From: JAKQDH01 sp029558835
Lineage (GTDB): Bacteria > Planctomycetota > Phycisphaerae > UBA1845
NCBI GenBank assembly: GCA_035356615.1
Contig: DAOQSN010000040.1
Coordinates: 1-46,141 of the forward strand
Length of the DNA stretch: 46,141 nt
Reading direction: 5' to 3'
The notes below the pieces were generated by a model. That model searched no databases. It saw only the letters and a program-made list of their open reading frames with translations, and was not told the DNA's origin. Shown piece by piece: positions 1-9,822 of the stretch (within the stretch, counting starts at the first letter, position 1; the number at the start of each line of letters is the position of its first letter). A program made the translations under genes and the position numbers.

Positions 1-2119
1 TGATCGGCGGCGTGCAGTCCACGACGGCCGTGTCGGTGACCACGACGTTGTAGTTACCCGCGCCGTCGTCCGCGTCCACGTACGTAGCGGTGATGGTGTC
101 CCCGGCCGCCACCCAGAGGACCCCGGGGGCGTTGGTGGTGCTCAGGACCAGCGTGCCGGAGAACTCCGCCGATGCCGGATCGGTCTCATACAAAGTCAGG
201 TTCTCGCCGGTCGGCTCGGAAGTCGAGGCGACCGTGATGGTCACACTGTCCACAGTCTGATCGCTGAGGTTAAGGCCGCAGTCGCCCACGGTAATCGTGG
301 CCGTCCCTTGACAGGCGTACAAGCCGCGGTCCAGAGTGATCGTGCCGGCGTCGGAGCAGTTGCCCGGGAAGCGCAGACTCGGGTCGCCGAGCAGATTGTA
401 CATTTCAAAATAGCGCCGCGTCGTCGAGCCATTCCCCATCTGCGCCAGATAGCGCAGTTGCGTGTCGATCCAGACCGGGCCTACCTCCGGGGCGACGTCA
501 TCGTCGAGGTCGAAGATGGAGTCGAAATGGCGTCTCTCCAGGACGTCGTCCTCGGTCCAGTAGCTGTTCACTGAGGAGCCGTAGATGGTAACGCCCGCCT
601 TGTTGGCGGCCCGGCTCCAGGTTTCACAGAAGCACTCGTTGACCGTGTACGTCCCGGTCACACACGCGAAGCTCATGACATACGAATACATGCCGACATT
701 AGTCAGGGCGTTGACGTCACTCTGTGTGAAGTAGGGGCCGTCGGCCCAGTAGGTTTCCGCGCCGTGACCGCTGTAAATGCCGAAGAAACGCCCGTTGTTA
801 AACGCGTTACGGACCTGCTGCGTGGTCGCGCTGTAGGTATGGCAGTACAAGCGGTCGTACGAGTACCCGTTGGGAATCATGTAGGTGCTGATGACCCAGT
901 TGTGCGTGCCCTCGCTGACCGTGTAGTTATCCTCGGAGGCCATGAAGACGGCCCGCTTCAGATAGCCGGGATCGACGAGCGGACCGTTTTCATAGTAGAG
1001 GGTCTTATCCACAATGGCCTGGACGTGCGCGGAGCTGCGCACGGAGAAGCGGCCGATGGCGATGTCCGGATACCAGTCGGAAGACCCGTCCATACAGACG
1101 TAGGGCAGGTCGGTGGCCGGCGTGCCGGCACCTCCGCCCGTCCAGTGCGGGATCGTATCGGTGTCACCGACCAGCAGGACATACTTGGGCGCCGAGGAGC
1201 CGCCCCACAGACTTTGAATGTAGGCCTTGATGGCGGTATTGGGGGTCCCCGCGGGGACGGTGTAGGTGCTCACCGAGAAGCCCTGGGCGGCCTTGGCACC
1301 GGCGAAGCCCGCAATGTCCGACGCATACGCCTGAGCCACCACGATGAGGTAGTTGCCGGTGCCACGACCGACCGGGTCAGGCAGCAGCTCAGGGTTCAGC
1401 ACGCGTGCGGCCAGGTGGGGAAACGGGGCCACGGTCACCGGGGGCTCGGAAGCACCCGCGAAGTCGATGTGCACCGTAACGCTGTCCCAGAAGAGAAGTT
1501 CCTGCCGCGCCGGATTGTAGGCAACGGGGCGAACCTCCAGCAGCACGAGGCGCTGCCCGCGCCAGATACCCGCTTCCGTGAGCGTCGCTCGTTCCGGGAG
1601 CAGGTATGCGTCGGTGGCATACACGACCTCATCAAACGCAAACGGGGCGTTCTCGAGCGCCCCGGGTAGCTTCGGAATGGGGGCCTGGCGGGGTTCCACC
1701 AGGAGCCCGACGCCGAGTGCCTCGGCCGTAAGACTCAACGGCGCCCCCGCGTGGGCCTCGACCTCAACGCTGGCGCCCAGCGGTGCGACTAGCAACCGCC
1801 GCACCACGGGCAACGCCGGCGAGCCTATCTCGCCGGCCAGAGCGGCATCCTCCCACGCGAGAGATACGAACTCCCCGTTCGCCGTCTTCCGCGGCTGCAG
1901 CGGCAGGTTCGCCATCAGGAAGGTGGCCGTCAACCCGGTCGCGTCCGAGGTGTCCACGACCACCGTTGCCGGATCCGCCGGCGCCACTTCCTGACGCGTT
2001 AACTCACCATCCGGACTCGCCACCAACCAGAGGCCATTGCCCAGCGCAGTCATCGCCGGGATCAAAACCGATAGCACCGCAACCCCCCACAGGCTCAAGC
2101 ACAGTCTCGGCCGCTGCAT
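1..2119 (-). CDS. Secreted C25 (gingipain-type) cysteine peptidase, C-terminus outside the window
   Basis: The frame is open from an ATG at 2119 to the window edge (706 codons seen). A GGAGAGGAGATGG ribosome-binding region precedes the ATG. It starts with a signal peptide (MQRPRLCLSLWGVAVLSVL), then a propeptide-like region, then a C25 catalytic domain. The expected His lies in GIYSGHGAETYW (about residue 451) and the Cys in SFACVTGTYTVNECF (about residue 483). It is followed by a Cys-containing beta-sandwich region (SDAGTITLDRGLYACQG) of the sort appended to such peptidases. It is closely related to the gene at 5697-8849 (shared SSVNSYWTEDDVLE and NGSTTRRYFEMYNLLGDP-type segments). By family it is an exported peptidase that needs propeptide removal. 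The substrate is unknown, and whether it ends in a dockerin-like tail cannot be seen. Confidence 0.85.
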   Translation of the reverse strand, partial: MQRPRLCLSLWGVAVLSVLIPAMTALGNGLWLVASPDGELTRQEVAPADPATVVVDTSDATGLTATFLMANLPLQPRKTANGEFVSLAWEDAALAGEIGSPALPVVRRLLVAPLGASVEVEAHAGAPLSLTAEALGVGLLVEPRQAPIPKLPGALENAPFAFDEVVYATDAYLLPERATLTEAGIWRGQRLVLLEVRPVAYNPARQELLFWDSVTVHIDFAGASEPPVTVAPFPHLAARVLNPELLPDPVGRGTGNYLIVVAQAYASDIAGFAGAKAAQGFSVSTYTVPAGTPNTAIKAYIQSLWGGSSAPKYVLLVGDTDTIPHWTGGGAGTPATDLPYVCMDGSSDWYPDIAIGRFSVRSSAHVQAIVDKTLYYENGPLVDPGYLKRAVFMASEDNYTVSEGTHNWVISTYMIPNGYSYDRLYCHTYSATTQQVRNAFNNGRFFGIYSGHGAETYWADGPYFTQSDVNALTNVGMYSYVMSFACVTGTYTVNECFCETWSRAANKAGVTIYGSSVNSYWTEDDVLERRHFDSIFDLDDDVAPEVGPVWIDTQLRYLAQMGNGSTTRRYFEMYNLLGDPSLRFPGNCSDAGTITLDRGLYACQGTATITVGDCGLNLSDQTVDSVTITVASTSEPTGENLTLYETDPASAEFSGTLVLSTTNAPGVLWVAAGDTITATYVDADDGAGNYNVVVTDTAVVDCTPPI

Positions 2120-2353
2120 GACCCATCTCCTCTCCGTTTCTGCTGGGCGTTGCTCCCGGCCCCCGATGCCGGGCGGGCTTGCCCCCTCGTTTCTCGATAA
2201 CAAACACCACCGGCAGGCGCGAACACAGCCCTACACCCACGGGTTCGGGCGGCGCGCCGGGTATACCCCCCCGCACGCCGCCCGTGTCGTGGCCAGCGAG
2301 GCTCACTTGACGCCGGCCGGTTCAGTCCGCTCTCTGTCCGCCCCCGCCGCGGC

Positions 2354-2378
2354 GCCCCCGCGTCGGTTCCGCGGGGGC
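2354..2378 (-). terminator. GC hairpin downstream of the second C25 gene
   Basis: A 9-bp perfect inverted repeat (GCCCCCGCG / CGCGGGGGC) with a 7-base loop lies 40 bases past the stop of the gene ending at 2419. No T-run follows, so it is a transcription or mRNA 3'-end structure by position only. Confidence 0.4.
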
Positions 2379-2418
2379 ACCGGCGGCCGGGGTCTGTCAG
2401 CCCCCGACTCCCACCATC

Positions 2419-5400
2419 CTAGGGCATGGGGGGCAGGTTCTTCCCAAAGTAAACCTCGAACGGCGCCGCGCCGTTCAGCACGTTGATCAGGGTCAACATG
2501 TCGCTGACCCCCACCGTGCCGGAACGGTCGATGTCGGAGTGGTACACCGGCGGGCTCCCGCCGCCCAATGCCAGGTTGATGTTGTTCACCACGGCCACCA
2601 CGTCGTTGGCGTTGGCCGTCCCGCTCCCATCCGCGTCACCGGGCAGGAAGCCCAACCGGATCACATCGCCGGCATCGCCGTCCGTGAAGGTGATCTTTGT
2701 CCACGCCTTCGGGTCGATCGGCCGGTTCAGCGTCAGCGTAGCCGTGTTGCCGACGACGGCGACGGCGGACACCGCCGGGGCCACCCCGTCGCAGTTGCCC
2801 GCGAGGCACACCTCCTGCAGGACGAACTTGCTGGAATCCACCGCGCCGGCCGCCCCGTCGAAGGTCACCTCGATCTGGTCCCACCCCTGCGGACCCAGGG
2901 TGCCCGGATTGGTCGGGCGACGGGCGTCAATGGCCCCGTCCGGCGGATTGCTCGCCAGGATGTGCAGCGGCGGGGGCAGCGAGAACGCCGCCCAGATCTC
3001 GACGTCATCAATGTTCCAGCCGGGGTAGGTAATCGTGCCGTCGGTGGGCCCCATGCCCCAGCGGATGTAGACGGTGGGCTGGTTGTCCGCGACCGCAGAG
3101 ATGTCGAAGGTGTGCAGCGACCAGGACGACTCACTGATCGTGGTGGTCCCGTTGCCCCACAGCAGCACCCAGTTCACGCCGTCGTTGGACGCTTCCAGCG
3201 TGGCCCGGTCAAACGGCTGGCGCTCCACACCCAGCCAGCGCCGGAAGCGCAGCTCGGTGGCAATCTTGTTGCTGCAGTTGAGGGGTCCGGCAGTCAGATA
3301 CTGCACGCTGGACATGAAACTCGCATAGTCGCCGCTGAGGTTGTAGCCGTATACGTTGCTGCCGGTGTATCCGGCTGTCGGATCGCAGTTGTGCGAGCCG
3401 CCACCCATCGGCACCCCGAATGCCCAGTCGCCCTCGGTGCTCCAGCCCGGATCGCTGTTGAGGGGGAAGTCGAAGACCTTCTCGACGTCCGGCAACACGA
3501 TCTCGATCGAAATCGTGGCGGTGTTCGAGTCGCCGCCTTCCGGCGGCGTACCACCGTCGTTTGCCTTGAACTGGAAGCTGTCGGCCCCGAACTGATTCAC
3601 GTGGGGCTGATAGACCACCTGATTCCCTCCACCCACGAGGGCATACGGTACGTTCTGGATCACCCCCGCGCCCGGATCACTCAGAGTGCCGCGCGCCGGG
3701 AGGGCAGTAATGATGTAGGTCAGCGCTCCCGGTGGATTGGGGAGACCGTCGTCGCCCGCTTCGAGGCCGACGGTCAGGCTCGTGTTCCAGGGGATGGTGA
3801 AGCCGTTGCTGGCAGCCGACGGCGGTGTCGGGCCCAGGTTGAGGACGACCAGCGACGGGTCTCCGAACAGATGCCACGTATTGAACATGCTCACCCCGCC
3901 CGAGCCGTTCAGGTCGATCATGCGACACGAGCCGGCGAACAGCAGCGTGCCCAGCCGGGCGTAACTCTCCGCTACGTACATGTCCACAAACTCGTCCTGG
4001 GCATCCATGGGCGGGTTCCAGGACTGGTTGATCGACGACATGTACGCCCCGATCGCGCCGATCGGCTCGCCGTTGCGCGTGGATCGCAGCCAAGCCTCGC
4101 CGAAGCAGGTGTAGCCGTTGAACTGCCCGTTCACGCAGGCCACGCTGCAAATGAAGGGCAGCATGTTGTCGTTCTGCAGCGCCGCCACGTTCGAGTTGGA
4201 GAAGCCCGTGGACCCCCACGAGGTCGTGCTGCCGTGACCGCAGTAATTGACGATCCCCCGCCCGGCATTCAAGGCATTGCTCACCATGGCCGCCGTACCC
4301 GAGGGATCATAAATCTGGTCCACCGACGTATATCCGTACGCCAGCAGGTCGGCGCGGATAAAGTCCATGTGCTGGTTATCATACTCGCCGAAGTGCCCAG
4401 GCCCCTGGTTGGAGGCGATGCCGCAGCCGCGCCAGAACCACGCGGTGTCGCGGACGTTCATGGTTTCGTATTCGATCGTCCGCAGTACCTGCGTATCGAC
4501 GTGGGCCGCACTCTCCGCCGAGAAGCGCCCGATCATGGCGTCCGGATAGCTGTCGCTCCCAGCCAGCAGACCGTACGTCGGGTCGGCCGCCCCGCCGGAA
4601 GCGGACGGCGTCGCCACCTGGGCGGAATCGCCGACCAGCAGCACAAACGCCAGATCGGAGGTGTTGTAAACGTTCTGAATGTAGTTCTTGATGCTGGTGG
4701 CGTTGTTTCCAATCGTCGACACGCCGACGATCGTCGTGGCCACGCCGTGCGCCGTCTTATGGGCCGCCAGCGGCTGGACATTGGGGATCCAGACATCATG
4801 GGCAATGATGAGCATCTGCCCTTCCTCGTCCAGCGGCACGTAGCGGGACGAAGGCGCGTAGTTCAGAAAGTGGCGACCGTACAGTTGATGAAACGCCAGG
4901 CTCAGTTCCGCGGGGCGATGGGTGAGCACGTTAGTCCCCGCGCGGCCGGTCGCCACGACTTCCAGCGTCACGTCCGTGTACACCCGCAACGTTCTGGTCA
5001 CCGGGTTGTACTGGAAGGGATTGAGCTCCACGACCACGCCGCGGACATCGCGTAGGATGTACGGCTCGCGCAAGGCGGCCAGTACCTCAGGATAGAAGGC
5101 ATCCTCTGTGTACTCGTCACCCAACACGTAGGGCACGTCGTCCGGATTCACGGTACGCAGCAGATTGCCTTTGGACGGGGCGACGTCGAAGGGCACCACA
5201 TCATAGTGGCTTGCCTCCAGCACGTTCACCTCCATGTCCGCCGCGTCCGGAATCACGATGCTCCGGCACACCCACGGCACGTCCGGGGCGCCGGCCTCCA
5301 GTCGCTGGGCCTCGCGTCCCAGCAACACCTGGTGGTACCGCTGGCCATCGACGGCCACCGGCACCGTGTCGAACTCCCCGAGCTGATACTGCAAGACCAC

Positions 5401-5565
5401 TCGCTCCGGGGTGTTCTGCAAGACCTGCACGTTGATGGCCCGAGCATCGCTATCGTTGCCCGCGACCGCCACGCCGGCCAGCATCGCCACCACGACCAGG
5501 GTCACTGCCCCCAGTCGTGCCTGCCCTGTGCGCCCGACCAACCTCGCCTCGTTCCACGCGTTCAT
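2419..5565 (-). CDS. Secreted C25 peptidase with cadherin-like, MAM-like and dockerin-like domains
   Basis: 1048 residues, ATG at 5565 preceded by GAGGAGAAGG. Order: signal peptide (hydrophobic VTLVVVAMLAGVAVAG), propeptide-like region, C25 catalytic domain with His in NYCGHGSTTSWG (about residue 443) and Cys in ICSVACVNGQF (about 476). Next comes a cadherin-like segment (FGADSFQFKANDGG), a jelly-roll/MAM-like domain (GPTDGTITYPGWNIDDVEIW), and a C-terminal pair of Ca-binding dockerin-like repeats (GDADGSGTANANDVV and DIDRSGTVGVSDML). The last two modules are shared almost verbatim with the gene at 5697; the middle domain is not. By family it is an exported cysteine endopeptidase. The dockerin-like tail suggests attachment or assembly, but no cohesin is seen here. 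Confidence 0.9.
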   Translation of the reverse strand: MNAWNEARLVGRTGQARLGAVTLVVVAMLAGVAVAGNDSDARAINVQVLQNTPERVVLQYQLGEFDTVPVAVDGQRYHQVLLGREAQRLEAGAPDVPWVCRSIVIPDAADMEVNVLEASHYDVVPFDVAPSKGNLLRTVNPDDVPYVLGDEYTEDAFYPEVLAALREPYILRDVRGVVVELNPFQYNPVTRTLRVYTDVTLEVVATGRAGTNVLTHRPAELSLAFHQLYGRHFLNYAPSSRYVPLDEEGQMLIIAHDVWIPNVQPLAAHKTAHGVATTIVGVSTIGNNATSIKNYIQNVYNTSDLAFVLLVGDSAQVATPSASGGAADPTYGLLAGSDSYPDAMIGRFSAESAAHVDTQVLRTIEYETMNVRDTAWFWRGCGIASNQGPGHFGEYDNQHMDFIRADLLAYGYTSVDQIYDPSGTAAMVSNALNAGRGIVNYCGHGSTTSWGSTGFSNSNVAALQNDNMLPFICSVACVNGQFNGYTCFGEAWLRSTRNGEPIGAIGAYMSSINQSWNPPMDAQDEFVDMYVAESYARLGTLLFAGSCRMIDLNGSGGVSMFNTWHLFGDPSLVVLNLGPTPPSAASNGFTIPWNTSLTVGLEAGDDGLPNPPGALTYIITALPARGTLSDPGAGVIQNVPYALVGGGNQVVYQPHVNQFGADSFQFKANDGGTPPEGGDSNTATISIEIVLPDVEKVFDFPLNSDPGWSTEGDWAFGVPMGGGSHNCDPTAGYTGSNVYGYNLSGDYASFMSSVQYLTAGPLNCSNKIATELRFRRWLGVERQPFDRATLEASNDGVNWVLLWGNGTTTISESSWSLHTFDISAVADNQPTVYIRWGMGPTDGTITYPGWNIDDVEIWAAFSLPPPLHILASNPPDGAIDARRPTNPGTLGPQGWDQIEVTFDGAAGAVDSSKFVLQEVCLAGNCDGVAPAVSAVAVVGNTATLTLNRPIDPKAWTKITFTDGDAGDVIRLGFLPGDADGSGTANANDVVAVVNNINLALGGGSPPVYHSDIDRSGTVGVSDMLTLINVLNGAAPFEVYFGKNLPPMP

Positions 5566-5593
5566 CGAACCTTCTCCTCAAGGGGCCCTTTGG

Positions 5594-5609
5594 GGTGGCC
5601 AACGCCACC
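5594..5609. terminator. Short hairpin between two C25 genes
   Basis: GGTGGC-CAAC-GCCACC, a 6-bp stem with a 4-base loop, lies in the 131-bp gap between the two minus-strand peptidase genes. It sits 28 bases upstream of the 5565 start, so it could end the upstream transcript or sit in the leader of the downstream one. Confidence 0.35.
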
Positions 5610-5696
5610 TTTACTGATGCCTCACCATCCCGTTTGACCAATCGGTGGGCCGCCGGCCCAACCCGCAGTCCATTCGTACGTCGCTCCGCTCCCTGC

Positions 5697-8600
5697 CTAC
5701 GGCAGCGAAGGAAGCTGCGCGCCGAAATACGCCTCCGCGTACGGTGCCACGCCGTTCAGCAGGTTGATCAACGTCAGCATGTCGGTCACGTTGACCGCCC
5801 CCGACCGGTTAATGTCGCTCTGATACAGCGCCGGCGTGCCACCCCCCTGTGCCTGGTTAATATGGTTGATCACCTGGACCACGTCGCCGGCGTTGGCCGT
5901 CCGGCTGCCGTCGGCATCGCCCGGCAGGAAACCCAACCGGACGCGATCCGTCGGCGCTCCGCCGGTGAGGGCAATGATGGTCCAGGCTTTGGGGTCGAGC
6001 GGCCGATTCAGGGTAACCGTGGCCGACGCCCCTGCGGACGCCACGCCAGCCACCTCCGGCGCCACCCCATCGCAGTTGCCCGCGTAACACACCTCCGTCA
6101 CCGCGAAGTCGGTCGGAGTCAGGCCGTCCGCACTCCCGTCGAACACCATCGTCACCGTCTGCCAGCCCTGCTGCTCCAGCGTCGCCGGACTCAGCGGTTG
6201 CCGTGCGTCAATCGCCCCATCCGGGGGCTCGCTGGAAACCAGGCTGATCACGGCCGGGCCGGTGTACGCGCCCCAGATCTCCACGTCATCGATATTCCAG
6301 CCGGGGTAGGTAACCGTTCCGTCGGTGGGTCCCATGCCCCAGCGGAGGTACACGGCGGGCCGGCCGTCGGCATACGCGGAGAGATCGAACGTCTGCTGCG
6401 ACCAAGCTGCCTCGCTGATCGTGGTCGTGCCGTTCTGCCAGAGTCGGGTCCACTGGGAGCCATCTGTCGAGATCTCAACGATCGCTCCATCGAACGGCTG
6501 CCGCTCCACCCCCAGCCGCCGCCAGAAACGCAGCTCGACCTCAGCCAGACGCGCGCAGTTGATCGCCGCGGTAGTCAGATACTCCGTCCCTGCCATGAAA
6601 TTGGCATAGTCGCCGGCCAGGTTGTACCCGTAGACGTTGACCCCGGTCTTGCCGGCCGTCGGATCGAGGTTGTGGCTGCCGCCGCCCAGCGGCTGACCGA
6701 ACGCCCACTGTCCCTCCGTGCTCCAGCCCGGGTTGCTGTCCATCGTCCACTGGTACTGGAGGGCGGCCTGGCCGACCTTCAGCGTGACGTTGCGGAGGGC
6801 GTCGCCCTCGTGCGTCGTGAGGTTGGTGAACGCCACGGCGTCGGCATAAGACCCGTAGGGCAGACTGCTGGCACCCGCGGCGAGGGCGACCGTCACCTGC
6901 ACGGTCGCGTGCGCGGCGAGATAACCCCCGCTCGTGCTCACCGACAGCCAGTCCGCGCTCTTCGTGACCGCGTAGTCCAACCCCGTGTTGCCGATGTTCG
7001 TCACCGTATACACTATGCTGCTGGGCGCAAACGGCCCCCCATAAGGACCGGCGGCATTCAGCTCGGTCGTCGGTGTCACCTGCATCCCGCTGGGCGGAAC
7101 GGGCTCCGGGATGGACAATCCCGGGTCACCCATCAGGTTGTACATCTCAAAGTACCGACGCGTCGTCGAGCCCGACCCCATCTCCGTTAGGTAACGCATC
7201 TTGGCGGCGTTCCAGCACGGGCCGATCTCGCGGATACCGTCCGCATAGATGACCTGGAACAGCTTCTTCTCCAACACGTCGTCCTCGGTCCAGTAACTGT
7301 TTACCGACGAACCGACGGCCGTCACTGCCCCCTTGTTCGGCGCCAGAACCCAGGTCTCCGTGAAGCACTCGGTGACGTGGAACGACCCGGTCAGGCAGGA
7401 GAAGCTGGAAATAAACGTATAGAGGTTCGCGTTCGTCAGGCCGTTGACGTCGCTCTGGTAGAACGCCGGACCGTCACCCCAGGAGGTTTCGCTGCCGTGC
7501 CCGCTGTAGACGCCGTACAGACGCCCGTTGTTGAACGCGTCGCGCACCTGCTGGGTCGTCGCCCCATACGTGTGGCAATAGAGCTTCTGGCAGTAGAACC
7601 CCGCGGGAATCAAGTAGTTGCTGATGACGTAGTTGTGGGTGCCCTCGCTGACGGTGTAGTTGTCACTCGAGGCCATGAACACCGCCCGCAACACATAATC
7701 CGGGTCGGCGAAATTATAGTCCGCCACGGAGAGTGTCTTGGCGACCACGTTCGCCACGGCCGTCGTGCTCCGCACCGGGAACCGCCCAACTGCGATGTCC
7801 GGGTACCAGTCGCTCGAGCCGTCCATGCAGCCGTAGGGCAGGTCCGTAGCCGGCGTGCCGGCACCGCCGCCTGTCCAGTAAGGGATGCGGTCCGTATCGC
7901 CGACCAGCAGGATGTAGGCCGGGGCCGAAGAACCACCCCACAGGCTCTGAATGTACGACTTGATGGCCGTGTTCGTCGTCCCCGCCGGCACCGCGTACGT
8001 GCTCACCGTGAAGCCCTGGTTGGCCTTGGCGGTGGCGAAGGACGCAATGGCTGACTGATACACGTCGGCCACGATGATCAGGTAATTGCCGGTGCCGCGC
8101 GGTTCGCCACCCAAGTGAGCGGGGTTGAGCGCCACGTGCTGCAAACCGGGCAGGCAGGACAGCTCCTCCTCCCCACGCACCGCCGCCCCGAACTGCACGT
8201 CCACCTCGAGGCTCGGCCATACCGTCAGCGTCTGCGCCACCGGGTTGTACGCGACCGGACGCACCTCCAGCAGAAAGAGCCGGCGCCCCCGTACCACGCC
8301 CAGCTCCTCAATGACCGCCCGCGCGCTCGGCAGTTCCGCATCCACCGCGTAGGCCCCCTCGTCCCACACGAACTCCGCTGCCTCCCGCGCGCCCGGAATC
8401 TTCTCGATGGGAGGTTGCACCGGCAGCACCCCCAGACCGTCCGCCACTGCGTCCAGGTCCAGGACAACCGGCACGCCGGCTTCCACGCCCACCGTCACCG
8501 GACCTTCCGCCGGCGCGACGATCAAGTGCCGCACCACCGGCAGCGCCGGGCTCCCCACCGCGCCGAGGACCGACGCGTCCGGCCAGCTCACTTCCACAAA

Positions 8601-8849
8601 CGCGCCGGCCGGTGTCTCCCGCGGCACCAGACCCACCCCACTGAGATCCACCCGCGCGCGCAGCCCGAAGTCGTCGATCTGTACCACGGTCGTCTGCGGC
8701 GACGCCGCCAGCCCATCCTCCTCCACCTGCGCACCGCCGTGCACGCTCGGCACCACCCACGCGCCGTAAGCCGCCGTAGCGGGCACTCCGAGCAGGCAGC
8801 AACCAACCACAACCCACGCCCCCATACGGCAAGCGACGTTCAGCTTCAT
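5697..8849 (-). CDS. Secreted C25 peptidase with BACON-like, MAM-like and dockerin-like domains
   Basis: About 1050 residues. I chose ATG 8849 because AGGAGG lies 8 bases upstream; an in-frame TTG at 8852 is possible. Order: signal peptide (MKLNVACRMGAWVVVGCCLL), propeptide-like region, C25 catalytic domain with His in GVYSGHGSETSWG (about residue 451) and Cys in SSFSCLTGSFHVTECF (about 484). A BACON-like beta domain follows (KSADWLSVSTSGGYLAAHA), then the same MAM-like module as the neighbour (GPTDGTVTYPGWNIDDVEIW) and dockerin-like repeats (GDADGSRTANAGDVV, DINRSGAVNVTDML). The catalytic half resembles the partial gene at 1-2119 more than the gene at 2419-5565, while the tail matches the latter. 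This suggests duplication with swapping of the middle domains. Confidence 0.9.
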   Translation of the reverse strand: MKLNVACRMGAWVVVGCCLLGVPATAAYGAWVVPSVHGGAQVEEDGLAASPQTTVVQIDDFGLRARVDLSGVGLVPRETPAGAFVEVSWPDASVLGAVGSPALPVVRHLIVAPAEGPVTVGVEAGVPVVLDLDAVADGLGVLPVQPPIEKIPGAREAAEFVWDEGAYAVDAELPSARAVIEELGVVRGRRLFLLEVRPVAYNPVAQTLTVWPSLEVDVQFGAAVRGEEELSCLPGLQHVALNPAHLGGEPRGTGNYLIIVADVYQSAIASFATAKANQGFTVSTYAVPAGTTNTAIKSYIQSLWGGSSAPAYILLVGDTDRIPYWTGGGAGTPATDLPYGCMDGSSDWYPDIAVGRFPVRSTTAVANVVAKTLSVADYNFADPDYVLRAVFMASSDNYTVSEGTHNYVISNYLIPAGFYCQKLYCHTYGATTQQVRDAFNNGRLYGVYSGHGSETSWGDGPAFYQSDVNGLTNANLYTFISSFSCLTGSFHVTECFTETWVLAPNKGAVTAVGSSVNSYWTEDDVLEKKLFQVIYADGIREIGPCWNAAKMRYLTEMGSGSTTRRYFEMYNLMGDPGLSIPEPVPPSGMQVTPTTELNAAGPYGGPFAPSSIVYTVTNIGNTGLDYAVTKSADWLSVSTSGGYLAAHATVQVTVALAAGASSLPYGSYADAVAFTNLTTHEGDALRNVTLKVGQAALQYQWTMDSNPGWSTEGQWAFGQPLGGGSHNLDPTAGKTGVNVYGYNLAGDYANFMAGTEYLTTAAINCARLAEVELRFWRRLGVERQPFDGAIVEISTDGSQWTRLWQNGTTTISEAAWSQQTFDLSAYADGRPAVYLRWGMGPTDGTVTYPGWNIDDVEIWGAYTGPAVISLVSSEPPDGAIDARQPLSPATLEQQGWQTVTMVFDGSADGLTPTDFAVTEVCYAGNCDGVAPEVAGVASAGASATVTLNRPLDPKAWTIIALTGGAPTDRVRLGFLPGDADGSRTANAGDVVQVINHINQAQGGGTPALYQSDINRSGAVNVTDMLTLINLLNGVAPYAEAYFGAQLPSLP

Positions 8850-9822
8850 CAATGGAACCTCCTGTTAACCACGTGCAACGGCGGGAACGTCCAACACCCC
8901 GTTCTTCCGATCGGCCTTCGCCGGCGGCCACGCCCCGGCACGCAGTCCGACCGTCCCCTAATGCACGCCTGTCGCGCTCTGCACGCCCCAAGTATCTCCC
9001 CACGCAGGCGAGGCAAGCCGAGGTCATTTCAACCTCAGTTCGATGTACCTGGCAGGCGGGGCGCTAGGGCACCCCTTCTTCCGCGAAGGCAGCGCAGAGG
9101 CATGAACCAGGCGCCGATCGCGCCGGCGAGGCGGCTCTGAGAACACGCGAATCTTGGCGCCTCACCCTCACCCCCGGCCTCGCCAGCGGCCCCCAGTTTC
9201 CCCCAGTTCGCAACTACTACTTATATCCGAACCACCCCTGCTATTCAAGCCAACGCTTGCCCCCCCACCGGTCGCCACGCCACTCCGGACCCTGAACCGA
9301 CCCGGCCCCACATCCGGACGTACCTCCCCCTTCCGTCCTGACGTGTCCCTCTCGCCGATCCCAGGGCGAGCCGTCGCCCGGTCCGTGTCCAAACCACACG
9401 GGACCGGCCTGACGCTTCCCGCAGCCTGCGGTAGCCCACAGCGGCATTCGCACTGGCATTAGGACACGGAGGCTGCATTCAACCCACTCCTGGGCCCCGC
9501 GCGACAAGGATATAGGTGCCATCCGATGCCACTTGCACACGCCGGGGTCCCCGACCAGCAAACATCCTCCCGAGCTGGATTCTCGGTCCACCGCATCTCC
9601 ACCCGGCGTCCGCTGCCCAAGCACGCCGCCCCAACCCACCGGAACAAACGATATGGGAGCATTTTGGTGCCATATTGCGGCCCGGCGGACCTACCCACCC
9701 TCGTGCTCCGCGTGCAGCCGGCGTCTGGAAACGTCGTCGGCGGCCGCTACAGTGCGCTCGCTGGAATCCGCCGCGCCAAAGCCGGCGGCGGCGACCCGGA
9801 CAAGCAGGAAGGAGACTGCCGC
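8850..9822. other. Gene-free interval between divergent genes
   Basis: 973 bp separate the C25 gene (minus) from the threonine aldolase (plus). Open frames here have no recognisable product and look like GC-driven shadows. AGGAGG at the left edge is the ribosome site of the C25 gene; AGGAAGGAG at 9807-9815 belongs to the aldolase. I see no RNA gene or clear promoter. Confidence 0.6.

Noticed and set aside
2539..5055. 838-codon plus-strand open frame
   Set aside because: It lies wholly antisense to the C25 peptidase gene, has no recognisable motif and is the expected open antisense frame of high-GC coding DNA.
5517..7190. 557-codon plus-strand open frame
   Set aside because: Antisense to another C25 gene; Arg/His-rich, no family features.
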